DNA from: Coriobacteriaceae bacterium
GTDB lineage: Bacteria; Actinomycetota; Coriobacteriia; Coriobacteriales; Eggerthellaceae
DNA: 26,276 bases
Direction: 5' to 3'
NCBI GenBank assembly: GCA_004555335.1
Contig: SFII01000007.1
Location: forward strand, 1-26,276
Shown here: positions 1-10,582 of the stretch, piece by piece
How positions within the stretch are numbered: the stretch's first letter is position 1
How the letters are laid out: each line of letters starts with the position of its first letter
Made by a program: the position numbers and the translations under genes
The notes under the pieces: generated by a model
Told to the model about the DNA's origin: nothing
The model's database searches: none
The model's input: only the letters and a program-made list of their open reading frames with translations

Positions 1-731
1 ACCGTGGTGCCGGAGCGGTTGATTCGCACAAGCAGGTCCATGATGCCCGCGGAGGTCTGGGGGTCGAGGTTGCCAGTGGGCTCATCGCATACCAGAAGCG
101 GGGGGCGGTTCACGATCGCTCGCGCGATGGAGACGCGCTGCTGCTCGCCGCCGGAAAGCTGGTCGGGATACTTATCGAGCTTGTCCTGCAGGCCGACCAG
201 GCGAAGCACCTCGGGAACCTGCGTCTTGATGACGTGGCGCGACTTCCCGATTACCTCGAGCGCAAAGGCCACGTTCTCGAACACGGTCTTATTCGGCAGG
301 AGCTTGAAGTCCTGGAAAACGCAACCGATGTTGCGGCGCAGGAAGGGCACGCGGGAATTCCTCATAGAGGCCAGATCCTCGCCCATGATGATGATCTTGC
401 CCGAAGAGGGTTTGAGCTCGCGGATGATGCTGCGGATGAAGGTGGACTTGCCAGAACCGGAATGGCCGACCAAGAAAACGAATTCGCCCTTGCAGATTTT
501 CAGGTTGATATCGTCGAGGGCGGGTTTCTTGGGCTGGGCGGGATACACCTTCGACACGTGGTCGAAGATGATGACCGGCTTCTCCGCAACTTTGTTCACG
601 GCGGCCACATCAAGATCGGGCAGCACGGTAGAAAGCTGCTGAGTCATGCCCGCGGCATGGCTGCTCACGCCTTCCACCGAAGGTTGTTCGCCGCTGATCG
701 CGGGAATCCCTTGGGTTTTAGCGTTCGTCAC
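1..731 (-). CDS. ftsE: Cell division ATP-binding protein FtsE (3' end cut by window edge)
   Basis: ABC-type ATPase that pairs with the membrane protein FtsX at the division septum and controls peptidoglycan hydrolases. From the GTG at 731, 243 codons are visible. They show Walker A GHSGSGKS (about residues 89-96), the ABC signature LSGGEQQR, and Walker B followed by the family-typical LLVCDEPTGNLDP. The C-terminus lies beyond the left edge. The GTG is preceded by GGAG at good spacing, so I prefer it. It gives about 50 residues before the ABC fold, which is unusual because FtsE normally begins right at the fold. An ATG at 647 in the same frame would leave about 22 extra residues but has no visible ribosome-binding site. 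It lies 54 bases after the transketolase C-subunit gene, probably in the same transcription unit. ftsX would be expected next, outside the window. Confidence 0.93.
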   Translation of the reverse strand, partial: MTNAKTQGIPAISGEQPSVEGVSSHAAGMTQQLSTVLPDLDVAAVNKVAEKPVIIFDHVSKVYPAQPKKPALDDINLKICKGEFVFLVGHSGSGKSTFIRSIIRELKPSSGKIIIMGEDLASMRNSRVPFLRRNIGCVFQDFKLLPNKTVFENVAFALEVIGKSRHVIKTQVPEVLRLVGLQDKLDKYPDQLSGGEQQRVSIARAIVNRPPLLVCDEPTGNLDPQTSAGIMDLLVRINRSGTT

Positions 732-785
732 AGAATGCTCCGTTCGATTCGTGTTTACTGGGACCGATTAATAGTAGCAGACAGC

Positions 786-1757
786 CTAACGGGCGATTAC
801 CTTCTCCACAGCTTCTGCAATGGCCTGAGCATCCAGCTCGAAATAGCGCATGAGCTCTGCCATGTCGCCGGATTTGCCGAAACGGTCCCTCATCGCAACG
901 AATTCGCAGGGAGTGGGCTCGTTCTGGGCAAGCAGCTCGGATACTGCGGAGCACAGGCCGCCGTACACGGAATGCTCTTCGGCAACCACCACGCGACCGG
1001 TCTTGCGGGCAGAGGCGAGAATGGTGTCGCCATCAAGCGGTTTCACGCAGAAGGCGTCGATGACCTCGGCCTCGATCCCCTTCTCGTGAAGGAGCCCTGC
1101 AGCTTTCATCGCCTCATCGATCTCGATGCCGTTGGCGACGATGGTGACATCGCTGCCCTCGCGCAGCACATAGGCGCGCCCCACTTCCAGCTCTACCTCG
1201 GAATCGTATACGCAAGGCACGGAAGCACGGCCCAGGCGCACGTAGACAGGACCGGGAGTCTTAGCCGCAAGTTTGATTGCGGCACGCGCTGCGGCGTAGT
1301 CCGCGGGAACGAGCACGGTCATACCGGGCAAGCCCCTCATAAGGGACACATCCTCGAGCATCTGATGGCTTCCGCCGTCAGGACCGACGGAAACGCCCGC
1401 GTGGGTGGGGCAGATCTTCACATCGAGGCCGGAATAGCACACGGTGTTGCGGATCTGGTCATATGCACGGCCGGTGCCGAAGACGGCGAAAGAGGCGGAA
1501 AAAGCCACATTGCCGGCAAGCGCCAAGCCAGCTGCCACGTCCACCATATTCTGCTCGGCAATGCCGCAGTTGAAGAAGCGCTTGGCATTCTCTTCGGAAG
1601 AAGACGCGAACTTGGCAAGCGTGGTCGATCCGCTCAGGTCGGCATCGACCGCGACTACGGGAAGGCCCTCTTGCGCAAGCTCGATCAGCGTTTCACCGAA
1701 TGCCGCGCGGGTCGCCTTCTTCTGGGAAGCCTGTTCGGGGGTTGCAAACTTAACCAT
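786..1757 (-). CDS. Transketolase, C-terminal subunit
   Basis: This is the second half of a split transketolase (323 residues), holding the pyrimidine-binding and C-terminal domains. With the N-terminal subunit it would move two-carbon ketol units between sugar phosphates in the non-oxidative pentose phosphate pathway. The motif GIAEQN at residues 65-70 contains the glutamate (E68) that in this family activates the thiamine diphosphate aminopyrimidine ring. The FGTGRAYDQIRN and GPDGGSHQMLED stretches are also typical. The C-terminal domain starts near residue 190. The start is firm: AAGGAGGT lies six bases upstream of the ATG and overlaps the stop region of the preceding gene, suggesting coupled translation. 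Distant relatives such as DXP synthase or the pyruvate dehydrogenase beta subunit share this fold, but the pairing with the upstream gene favours transketolase. Confidence 0.92.
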   Translation of the reverse strand: MVKFATPEQASQKKATRAAFGETLIELAQEGLPVVAVDADLSGSTTLAKFASSSEENAKRFFNCGIAEQNMVDVAAGLALAGNVAFSASFAVFGTGRAYDQIRNTVCYSGLDVKICPTHAGVSVGPDGGSHQMLEDVSLMRGLPGMTVLVPADYAAARAAIKLAAKTPGPVYVRLGRASVPCVYDSEVELEVGRAYVLREGSDVTIVANGIEIDEAMKAAGLLHEKGIEAEVIDAFCVKPLDGDTILASARKTGRVVVAEEHSVYGGLCSAVSELLAQNEPTPCEFVAMRDRFGKSGDMAELMRYFELDAQAIAEAVEKVIAR

Positions 1758-1763
1758 TGGTAG

Positions 1764-1771
1764 ACCTCCTT
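1764..1771 (-). promoter_or_regulatory. Strong ribosome-binding site of the transketolase C-subunit
   Basis: AAGGAGGT on the minus strand is a near-perfect Shine-Dalgarno sequence six bases before the ATG at 1757. Its first two bases are the last two of the TAA stop codon of the N-subunit gene. Ribosomes finishing the N-subunit would be placed to re-initiate on the C-subunit, which fits a two-chain enzyme needing equal amounts. Confidence 0.8.
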
Positions 1772-2588
1772 ATCGGGTGAGCTCGGCGATGGCGGCTTCG
1801 GTCTGCTCGGCGTTGGGTGCCTTGCCATGCCAACCCGCCTGGTTTTCCATGAACGATACGCCTTTGCCCTTGACCGTACGTGCCATGACCATGTGGGGCT
1901 TCTCGCCGCCGGCAGCCTTGCAGGCATTCAGCACATCGAGCAGGGCCTGCATGTCGTGGCCATCTACTTCGACGACATCCCAACCGAATGCCTCGAACTT
2001 GGGCGCCAGATCCCCGGTCTGCACGACATCGTGGATGTCGCCATCGATTTGCAGGTCATTGCAGTCAACGATGGCAACCAGGTTGCCGAGCTTCTGATGG
2101 ACAGCGAACATGGATGCCTCCCAAACCTGGCCTTCCTCGCATTCGCCGTCACCGAGCACGCAGAACACACGCGCGTCGTTTTCGGCAAGGCGCAGGCCGG
2201 CAGCCAGGCCGGCAGCGATAGAGAGTCCCTGGCCCAGGGAGCCCGTGGACACCTCGACACCGGGAAGCAGCTTGCAATCGGGATGACCCTGAAGTCGGGT
2301 TCCCAGCTTGCGCAAGGTCGCCAATTCCTCGCGGGGGAAATAGCCGGCATGAGCTAGCGCAGCATACTGGGCAGGAGCCGCATGGCCCTTTGCCAGGATG
2401 AAGCGGTCGCGATCGGGATCATCGGGATTCTCGGCGTTATGCCTCATCACGCCGCCGAAGTACAGAGCGCACAGGATGTCCGTGCAGGAAAGGGAACCGC
2501 CGGGATGGCCGCTACCCGCCTCGGCGATCATCTTGACGATGTCGATCCTCATTTCCTTGGCGATTTCTTCTAGTTTCTGTATTTCCAT
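1770..2588 (-). CDS. Transketolase, N-terminal subunit
   Basis: This is the thiamine diphosphate (pyrophosphate-binding) half of a split transketolase, 272 residues. GSGHPGGS (residues 25-32) and KGHA (from residue 67) supply the substrate- and cofactor-site histidines. GDGECEEG (146-153) begins the GDG...N metal/ThDP motif, continuing to CNDLQIDG. The ATG at 2588 is preceded by AAGGA at good spacing. A longer frame reaches 2618 but abuts the prfB stop and has no better ribosome-binding site, so I set the start at 2588. Stop is TAA. It is 30 bases from prfB and 12 bases from the C-subunit gene, clearly in one operon. Split transketolases are common in archaea, Firmicutes and some actinobacteria; their place between prfB and ftsE is the odd part. 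Confidence 0.92.
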   Translation of the reverse strand: MEIQKLEEIAKEMRIDIVKMIAEAGSGHPGGSLSCTDILCALYFGGVMRHNAENPDDPDRDRFILAKGHAAPAQYAALAHAGYFPREELATLRKLGTRLQGHPDCKLLPGVEVSTGSLGQGLSIAAGLAAGLRLAENDARVFCVLGDGECEEGQVWEASMFAVHQKLGNLVAIVDCNDLQIDGDIHDVVQTGDLAPKFEAFGWDVVEVDGHDMQALLDVLNACKAAGGEKPHMVMARTVKGKGVSFMENQAGWHGKAPNAEQTEAAIAELTR

Positions 2589-2618
2589 GCCGTTCCTTTC
2601 AAGCTTCGGCCAATACAC

Positions 2619-3704
2619 CTATTGGGAGACACGCCATCTATGGTATCCGATGACGAATTCCTCTATCTCTCCGCCCAGGACCGCTTCGACGTTTCCCGTC
2701 TCCACGCCGCTGCGCACATCTTTCACCAACTGATAAGGATAAAGCACATAGTTCCTGATCTGGCTTCCGAAAGAGCTATCGATCTTCTCTCCACGCAGCT
2801 CGTCGAGCTGCTCCTTCCTCTTAGCCTGCTCGAGCTCGTACAGCCTCGCGCGAAGCACCCTGAAGGCGGAGTCCTTATTCAGGAGCTGGGATTTCTCATT
2901 CTGGCACGTTACCACGATGCCGGTGGGGATATGGGTCAACCGAACAGCCGAATCGGTGGTGTTGACGCACTGGCCGCCAGGACCGCTCGACCTGTACACA
3001 TCGACGCGGACATCCGCGGGATTAAGATTGACCTCGATGTCCTCGGACAGGACGGGCATGACCTCGACGCTTGCGAATGTGGTGTGCCTGCGCTTCTTCA
3101 GGTCGGTTGGGGAAATCCTGACAAGGCGATGCACGCCGAGCTCGGAGCGCAGCATGCCATAGGCGAAACGACCCTCCACCTCGAAGCTGACGCGCTCGAG
3201 GCCGATGACGTCGGAAACGTAATCGAGGACCTTGACTTTCCAGCCCTTCGATTCGGCATAGCCCACGTACATGCGATAGAGCATCTCGACCCAGTCCTGC
3301 GCCTCCAGGCCGCCGCTTCCGGGATTGATAGCCACGATGGCGGGACCCTCGTCGTACTTACCCGAGAACCAGGATTCTATTTCGAAGCGGTCTATCATCG
3401 CAGAAAGCTCATCGAGAGCCGCATGCGCCTCTTGCTCGAATTCGGGATCTTCCTGCGCCAGGTCGAACGCGGTCCATGCATCCTCGAGCAGCGAGCACGC
3501 ATGGGCGAAATCCTGCAAGGTCTCCCTGACCGAGCTGGCACGCTTCGAAACCTCCTGCGCATGGGCGGGATCGTCCCAGAATCCCGCTTCAGAGCTCTCC
3601 TCGTCGAGCTTTTCCAGCTCTTTGCGCTTGTCGTCGATATGCAGATAAGCACGGGCCTGCTCGAGCCTATCCGCCAATACCTCATCTTCCCTTGCTTCCG
3701 ACAT
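2619..3704 (-). CDS. prfB: Peptide chain release factor 2 (RF2) with variant SPT motif
   Basis: RF2 reads UAA and UGA stop codons and triggers peptidyl-tRNA hydrolysis. The 361-residue protein has the usual length, an N-terminal coiled-coil domain (about 1-105), and the catalytic GGQ at residues 243-245 in SGPGGQCVNTTDSAVR. The decoding loop reads RISPTDLKKRRHTTFA, so the RF2 tripeptide SPF is SPT (198-200). RF1 would have PAT/PVT there, so this is not a mis-named RF1, and the rest matches RF2. The region around AYLHIDDKRKEL aligns with the classical autoregulatory +1 frameshift site, but here the frame is continuous (Leu-His, CTG-CAT), so that control is absent. The ATG has AAAGGTGGG just upstream. 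Stop is TAG, which RF2 itself does not read. It follows secA after 62 bases. Confidence 0.95.
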   Translation of the reverse strand: MSEAREDEVLADRLEQARAYLHIDDKRKELEKLDEESSEAGFWDDPAHAQEVSKRASSVRETLQDFAHACSLLEDAWTAFDLAQEDPEFEQEAHAALDELSAMIDRFEIESWFSGKYDEGPAIVAINPGSGGLEAQDWVEMLYRMYVGYAESKGWKVKVLDYVSDVIGLERVSFEVEGRFAYGMLRSELGVHRLVRISPTDLKKRRHTTFASVEVMPVLSEDIEVNLNPADVRVDVYRSSGPGGQCVNTTDSAVRLTHIPTGIVVTCQNEKSQLLNKDSAFRVLRARLYELEQAKRKEQLDELRGEKIDSSFGSQIRNYVLYPYQLVKDVRSGVETGNVEAVLGGEIEEFVIGYHRWRVSQ

Positions 3705-3766
3705 CTTCCCACCTTTGCGAACCTACCAACCAGATCACCTGCGCCGCGTGCGGCGAAAGCGAGCTG

Positions 3767-6526
<2,760 letters not shown>

Positions 6527-6589
6527 AACCTTGCCTTCTCTGTAGCTTCTTCTTCATGCGAACGGCACCACGCACATCCGCAAACTCAA

Positions 6590-6617
6590 ACTCTAGCACA
6601 GCGCATTTGGCTGCAAA
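6590..6617 (-). promoter_or_regulatory. Putative promoter of the secA operon
   Basis: On the minus strand TTTGCA (6612-6617) and TAGAGT (6590-6595) are 16 bases apart. The -10 is preceded by TGC, an extended -10 element. It lies about 65 bases before the secA ATG in the only sizeable gap upstream of the operon. Sequence match is moderate; no transcript evidence is available. Confidence 0.4.
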
Positions 6618-6688
6618 GGAAAAACACAGCGAAACGAAGAGCAGACGCCCTATCGTCCGCCACGGGAAACGCGAAGCGGGAAAGAACG

Positions 6689-6718
6689 CGCCCGGCCCCG
6701 CGCTGGCGGAGCCGGGCG
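6689..6718 (-). terminator. Putative terminator after the SARP-type regulator
   Basis: CGCCCGGC (6689-6696) and GCCGGGCG (6711-6718) form an 8-bp GC-only stem with a 14-base loop. It lies about 20 bases past the stop codon of the regulator gene. On the minus strand it is followed by a weak T-rich stretch (GTTCTTT). No T-run follows on the plus strand, so it most likely ends the regulator transcript. Confidence 0.5.
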
Positions 6719-6738
6719 TGCGAAAGCGCGCCTGAGGG

Positions 6739-9294
6739 CTATTCCCAATCGCCTAGCGTTGCATCATCATTGATGATCCTGTCGTAGAGCTCGCGCATCC
6801 TATACGAAGGATCCAAGCCCAACTCGCGGTTCGTCTGCTGGTATTCCAGGAAGGTCTCTATCGCACCCGCCCTCTGCTTCATCGAGTATTGGAGGGTCAT
6901 CACCAGCTCGCAGGCATCTTCTCTCTGCGAATCGCAATCGAAGGCGAAGTCGGCGAACTCCAGCGCCAGGGAAAGCTCCGATGCATCGCGCAGGCGCCTT
7001 GCCGCCAAGATCAGGGCATCGACCACCCGGTTGCGCCAGACCCGCCGCGCAGACTCGACGGCATTCACCACGCTGTCGCTGGGAAGAAGCTCGCCGCGAT
7101 ACACCGCCCGCAAGCGCTCGAGCAGCACGACCGCATCGCCCCCGGAGATATCGGCATGGCGCATGCGCTGGCAGATCTCCGCGATCTCCAACGCATCGGT
7201 CCTGATATACGGCGCGTTCAAACGGCAGATCCCCTGGGTCCGGCTCAGATACGGGCATCCCCCATCCTCGAGGCTCAATGCGCGCTTCAGGATAGAGAAG
7301 ATGCTGTAGAAATTCTTCCTCGCCTTGTCTTCGGCACTCTCAGGCCAGAGCAAGGATGCAAGGCGGTCGCAGGAAAAATCCTTCCCCGGCTCCAGGGCGA
7401 GGAGCACGAGGAGGCTTTTCGCCTTAAGCCGGGAAAGCCTATCCCTGCCCACAGGCTGCCCGCCGATGAGCACCTCGAAACTGCCGAACATGCGTACTTC
7501 CAGAAGCGGGATGCTCATCACCGACGCCGAAGAACCGCGCAACCTCCCCGATTCCTGCATGAACCTGGAAGAAGCCGGAGCGCCATCCCAGGCCGGAGCC
7601 GACGAGAGCCTTCCGAATGCCGAGCGTTGGACCCTGATCCGCGCGATGATCTGATCGAACGCCGACACCGCCGAACGGCTCAGATACGGGCCGGAGCCCA
7701 CGGCATCGAGTTCTTTTCGCAGCAAGAACACCGTCGCCTCGCATTCCTCGACGGACTGGCGATCCTCCATGACCTTCCCGACATGCTCCAGCAGGGTGTC
7801 CAGCGCCTTCGCCTCGCCCGAAAGCAAGGGAACCTCCTGCTGCTGGACGGAAACGCTTCGCAAGCAGCAGGCCAGGGCGAGCAGGAAGGATCCCGAGCAA
7901 TCGCCCTTTTCCACCTGCTCGAGAAGCTCCTCCATCCCGGAATCCCCATCCAGCATGGAATTCCAAACACGAAGCAAGGTTTCCGATGCGCCCTGCTTGC
8001 GCATCCTGAGGCATGCATCGCCAAGGCGGGCGCCCGATTCGGATAATGCGGGATGACCGTCCGACGCAAGGGCGGCGAAGGATGCCGCCGTCAGGCGCAG
8101 GCCCAAATCCGACCCCGGATCGCGCACTATCCCCTCGAAACGGCAGAGGGCGGCACCGGTCTCGTTGAGCAGAAGATAGGAAACCCCCTCCCAAAGCAGC
8201 ATTTCCTTATTCACCTGGATCTCTTGGGGATCGAGGCTCCTGCAGAGCAGCAAGGCGTTGAGCGGCGCACTCGATTGGACCATCCTCTCCAGATTGCGCG
8301 CCGCCCAGGAAAGGCGCATCTCGGGACCGCAGGCTTCCACCATCACGCGTGTGGCGCGATCCACCGCCCTGCGGCGCAAGAGCAGGTTAGCAACCCTGCA
8401 TGCAAAGGCATCATGCCCTCCGGAAAGCACGCTTCCGAAAAACCGGGGCGCCTGGTTCCTGAACACCCTCAGCACATCCCCCAAGGGAAACCCATCCGCC
8501 ACGAAGCCCGCGCCGAAATCGAGCTCGCACACATACGGACGATGGCTCGAAGCAAGCAGGTCCGATGTCGAAACGCTCGTTCCCATGACATAGGAGATCT
8601 CTTCCATCGTGCCACCGGACAACATGAGCAAGGCGTAAGTCAGAAGCCTCTGGAAGGCGTTTTCAGCCTCTGATTGCTGGGCAAGCAGAAACGCCTCCAC
8701 GCTTCCCGAAGGGTGGTTGAGCAAACCGGGAATGCGCTCGGTCCTGGAAAGGGGACCCTGAAAACCGATGGGCAGGTAGCCCTGATGCCTGAGCCTCGCA
8801 AGCTCCTCATCGGAATAGAGGAGATCTTCGGCATAGAGGAATTCGCAATCCTCCCCACCGGATCCGAAAAGCTCGCACCCCGGGACGCAGGTCACCGTCA
8901 CATCGATTCCCGACGATGCAAGGCTTCGGCAGACTTCCTCGAAGACGCCGCGCTCCACGTACGCGAGCCTGGGAACATCTTCGAATACCACCATCCCCTC
9001 CTCGGGCATCATGCCATCGATCGCATCCGCAAGCCTACCCTCGTAAAGCCCGCGCAGGAAACGCGGATGGGACGCATCGACCCACAGGACATCGCAAAAC
9101 GACCTCGCGGCTTTCGCATACTGATAGGCAAGGGAGGTCTTGCCCAGCATCGTGGGAGCGCAGAGTACTTTTATCTTCCCCTTCGCAAGCATCATCCTGG
9201 AAACAAGGGCATTCCGTTCGAACATCCCGCTCGAAGACACATCGACCGGCGGCAATCCGTTGCAATAGGATTCTTTCAAGAACTGAATCATCAT
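6739..9294 (-). CDS. Large ATPase/BTAD (SARP-type) transcriptional regulator
   Basis: Predicted cytoplasmic DNA-binding regulator of 851 residues. The N-terminal part has a P-loop-like APTMLGKTS (46-54, with Ala replacing the first Gly) and a Walker-B-like VVFEDVPRL, as in MalT/STAND-type ATPases. The middle is helical and repeat-like. From about residue 597 comes an OmpR-type winged helix (LEVRMFGSFEVLIGGQPV... RLKAKSLLVLLAL... LASLLWPES), then a bacterial transcriptional activator domain to the end. This order, with the DNA-binding part at the C-terminus, is the reverse of classical SARPs. The start is one of two adjacent ATGs (9294 or 9291) after GAGGAG. The open frame runs on to 9711, but that stretch crosses a terminator hairpin and reads as arginine-rich non-protein, so I excluded it. 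Its targets are unknown; it stands alone between terminators. Confidence 0.85.
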   Translation of the reverse strand: MMIQFLKESYCNGLPPVDVSSSGMFERNALVSRMMLAKGKIKVLCAPTMLGKTSLAYQYAKAARSFCDVLWVDASHPRFLRGLYEGRLADAIDGMMPEEGMVVFEDVPRLAYVERGVFEEVCRSLASSGIDVTVTCVPGCELFGSGGEDCEFLYAEDLLYSDEELARLRHQGYLPIGFQGPLSRTERIPGLLNHPSGSVEAFLLAQQSEAENAFQRLLTYALLMLSGGTMEEISYVMGTSVSTSDLLASSHRPYVCELDFGAGFVADGFPLGDVLRVFRNQAPRFFGSVLSGGHDAFACRVANLLLRRRAVDRATRVMVEACGPEMRLSWAARNLERMVQSSAPLNALLLCRSLDPQEIQVNKEMLLWEGVSYLLLNETGAALCRFEGIVRDPGSDLGLRLTAASFAALASDGHPALSESGARLGDACLRMRKQGASETLLRVWNSMLDGDSGMEELLEQVEKGDCSGSFLLALACCLRSVSVQQQEVPLLSGEAKALDTLLEHVGKVMEDRQSVEECEATVFLLRKELDAVGSGPYLSRSAVSAFDQIIARIRVQRSAFGRLSSAPAWDGAPASSRFMQESGRLRGSSASVMSIPLLEVRMFGSFEVLIGGQPVGRDRLSRLKAKSLLVLLALEPGKDFSCDRLASLLWPESAEDKARKNFYSIFSILKRALSLEDGGCPYLSRTQGICRLNAPYIRTDALEIAEICQRMRHADISGGDAVVLLERLRAVYRGELLPSDSVVNAVESARRVWRNRVVDALILAARRLRDASELSLALEFADFAFDCDSQREDACELVMTLQYSMKQRAGAIETFLEYQQTNRELGLDPSYRMRELYDRIINDDATLGDWE

Positions 9295-9716
9295 GCTCCT
9301 CTCGGACGCATATGGGGAGTCGGTGCCCCAATGATAGTCTTGAACGACATGCTGTTTCGAAATAGACGTTATATAGGATGAAAATCGTCTCCGGCAGTGA
9401 CGAGCTTGCAGGAACCTTACCGAAATCCAACGTAATCGATCGCGCGGAGACGAAACCGCCTCCTTGCACCTCTCGGACGAATACCGCGCAGGCCCTTGAA
9501 ACCCGGACGGCCGAAAACGCCGGCGCAAAAAACCGTCTCGGAATCCAAGGCAGCCGGAAACGCGAATCCTCACGAAACGAAAAGTCGCCGACAGGTGCCG
9601 GCGACTTTTTCCGATGGCATCGTAGGCTCCGATCGCACTTTCCCATCCCCACCTGACGGAAATAGGCAACCAGGCTTCGGCGCGAATGGGAAAAGCGTGG
9701 ATATCAGGCAAGGACC
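9295..9716. other. Non-coding spacer between regulator and lipoprotein genes
   Basis: This 422-base stretch holds the bidirectional terminator at 9580-9610 and presumably the regulator's promoter. On the minus strand a TATATA box lies near 9375, but I find no convincing -35. Open frames on both strands cross it, but none has a plausible ribosome-binding site plus recognisable protein. I see no RNA gene. Confidence 0.6.
9580..9610 (-). terminator. Bidirectional intrinsic terminator after the lipoprotein gene
   Basis: AAAAGTCGCCG (9580-9590) pairs perfectly with CGGCGACTTTT (9599-9609), an 11-bp stem with an 8-base loop. T-runs flank both sides (four on the minus strand, five on the plus strand). 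No plus-strand gene leads into it, so it most likely ends the lipoprotein transcript about 107 bases after its stop codon. Confidence 0.8.
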
Positions 9717-10298
9717 CTACATATCGAGCAGCGCCTTATCGAGCGCTTTCCGGCCCGCCTCATCCAAGTCCCAAACGCCATCGTCGTTCTTCTGGACGGT
9801 AACGGTGATTGGATCCAATGGTGCGGCTTCCGTCTTATCGACGACATCGATGATCAGGCTCCCGACCCATTTGCCAAGCTCGTCTTCGCTCATATCGACC
9901 AGTTCGAGGTAATCCACGTTCTCCAATTCCGTTTCGAAGGAAGCGAGGATATCCTCGTAGTTCTTGCAGACGAAGCTTAGCTCGACGGTTCCCACGGTCA
10001 TGTCGTCATTCAACTCGATAGGACCGAGGGAATAATCGAAACCATCGAAATACGCCTCGCAAAATACCTCGGGGGTGATTCCGTATCCCGCAAGCTCTTC
10101 CCAGGATTCATCGCCTTCGATAAGCTCCCCGATCAATTCCATATCGCAGTTCTTGATCATCTCGAACTGGGCGGTCAGATCGTCTTCGATCTCTTTTTTC
10201 ACATCTTCCTCGGAAGAACCGCAGCCCGCCAACAACATGAGCGAAATCGCGCCAAGCACCGCAATCGCTAAAGCGAGCATTTTCCTTGCTTTCGGCAT
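9717..10298 (-). CDS. Secreted lipoprotein of unknown function
   Basis: A 193-residue predicted lipoprotein. It has a lysine/arginine start (MPKARK), a hydrophobic stretch and the lipobox LLAGC, so the cysteine near residue 25 would be lipidated and the mature protein anchored outside the membrane. The mature part is strongly acidic (SSEEDVKKEIEDDL onward) and ends in alternating beta/alpha sequence with TVTVQKNDDGVWDLDE, as in small NTF2-like or DUF5105-type lipoproteins; I am not sure of either. The start at 10298 is chosen because AAAGGGGA lies before it. The frame extends to 10400, but that part overlaps the tRNA terminator. Flanked by terminators on both sides, it is probably a single-gene transcript. 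Stop is TAG. Confidence 0.85.
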   Translation of the reverse strand: MPKARKMLALAIAVLGAISLMLLAGCGSSEEDVKKEIEDDLTAQFEMIKNCDMELIGELIEGDESWEELAGYGITPEVFCEAYFDGFDYSLGPIELNDDMTVGTVELSFVCKNYEDILASFETELENVDYLELVDMSEDELGKWVGSLIIDVVDKTEAAPLDPITVTVQKNDDGVWDLDEAGRKALDKALLDM

Positions 10299-10383
10299 AT
10301 GCTTCCCCTTTCCAGATTCTGCCTGAGCATCAGTCCAACAATCATACAGAAAATGATGGATTTCTGGAAAGAATGTGCAAACG

Positions 10384-10411
10384 AAAAAACAGGCCGGCAT
10401 TGCCGGCCTGT
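10384..10411 (-). terminator. Intrinsic terminator of the tRNA operon
   Basis: A perfect 10-bp GC-rich stem (10389-10398 with 10402-10411) with a 3-base loop, followed on the minus strand by six T's (10384-10389). It lies 8 bases past the CCA end of tRNA-Glu. This is a textbook rho-independent terminator. Confidence 0.93.
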
Positions 10412-10418
10412 GAACATT

Positions 10419-10495
10419 TGGTAGCCCGTAAGAGATTCGAACTCTCGATCTTCGCCTTGAGAGGGCGATGTCCTAAACCGCTAGACGAACGGGCC
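10419..10495 (-). tRNA. tRNA-Glu (anticodon CTC)
   Basis: 77 bases fold into a full cloverleaf: acceptor GGCCCGT/ACGGGCT, D-arm GTCT/GGAC, anticodon stem TCGCC/GGCGA with loop CTCTCAA (anticodon CTC at 10459-10461), T-arm GAGAG/CTCTT with loop TTCGAAT, discriminator A and an encoded CCA. The first acceptor pair is a G1-U72 wobble where tRNA-Glu usually has G-C. Reads GAG codons. Co-transcribed behind tRNA-Gln, 13 bases apart. Confidence 0.97.
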
Positions 10496-10508
10496 ATATC
10501 TATTTGAA

Positions 10509-10582
10509 TGGCTGGGGTAGCAGGAGTCGAACCCACACATACGGAACCAGAACCCGCTGTACTACCATTATACGATACCCCA
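10509..10582 (-). tRNA. tRNA-Gln (anticodon CTG)
   Basis: 74 bases form a cloverleaf: acceptor TGGGGTA/TACCCCA, anticodon loop TTCTGGT (CTG at 10548-10550), T-arm GTGGG/CCTGC with loop TTCGACT, discriminator G and an encoded CCA. The weak U1-A72 first pair is typical of glutamine tRNAs. Reads CAG codons. It is first in a two-tRNA operon. Confidence 0.97.

Noticed and set aside
3740..3756. CGCCG/CGGCG hairpin between secA and prfB as a terminator
   Set aside because: Only 5 bp and no T-run; the spacing of the genes argues for one transcript.
9378..9656. Small plus-strand open frame in the regulator-lipoprotein gap
   Set aside because: AGG is too close to its ATG, it crosses a strong terminator hairpin and resembles no known protein.
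9295..9711. N-terminal 139-codon extension of the SARP-type regulator
   Set aside because: It runs through a terminator hairpin, is Arg-rich without conserved character, and a GAGGAG ribosome-binding site precedes the ATGs at 9294/9291.
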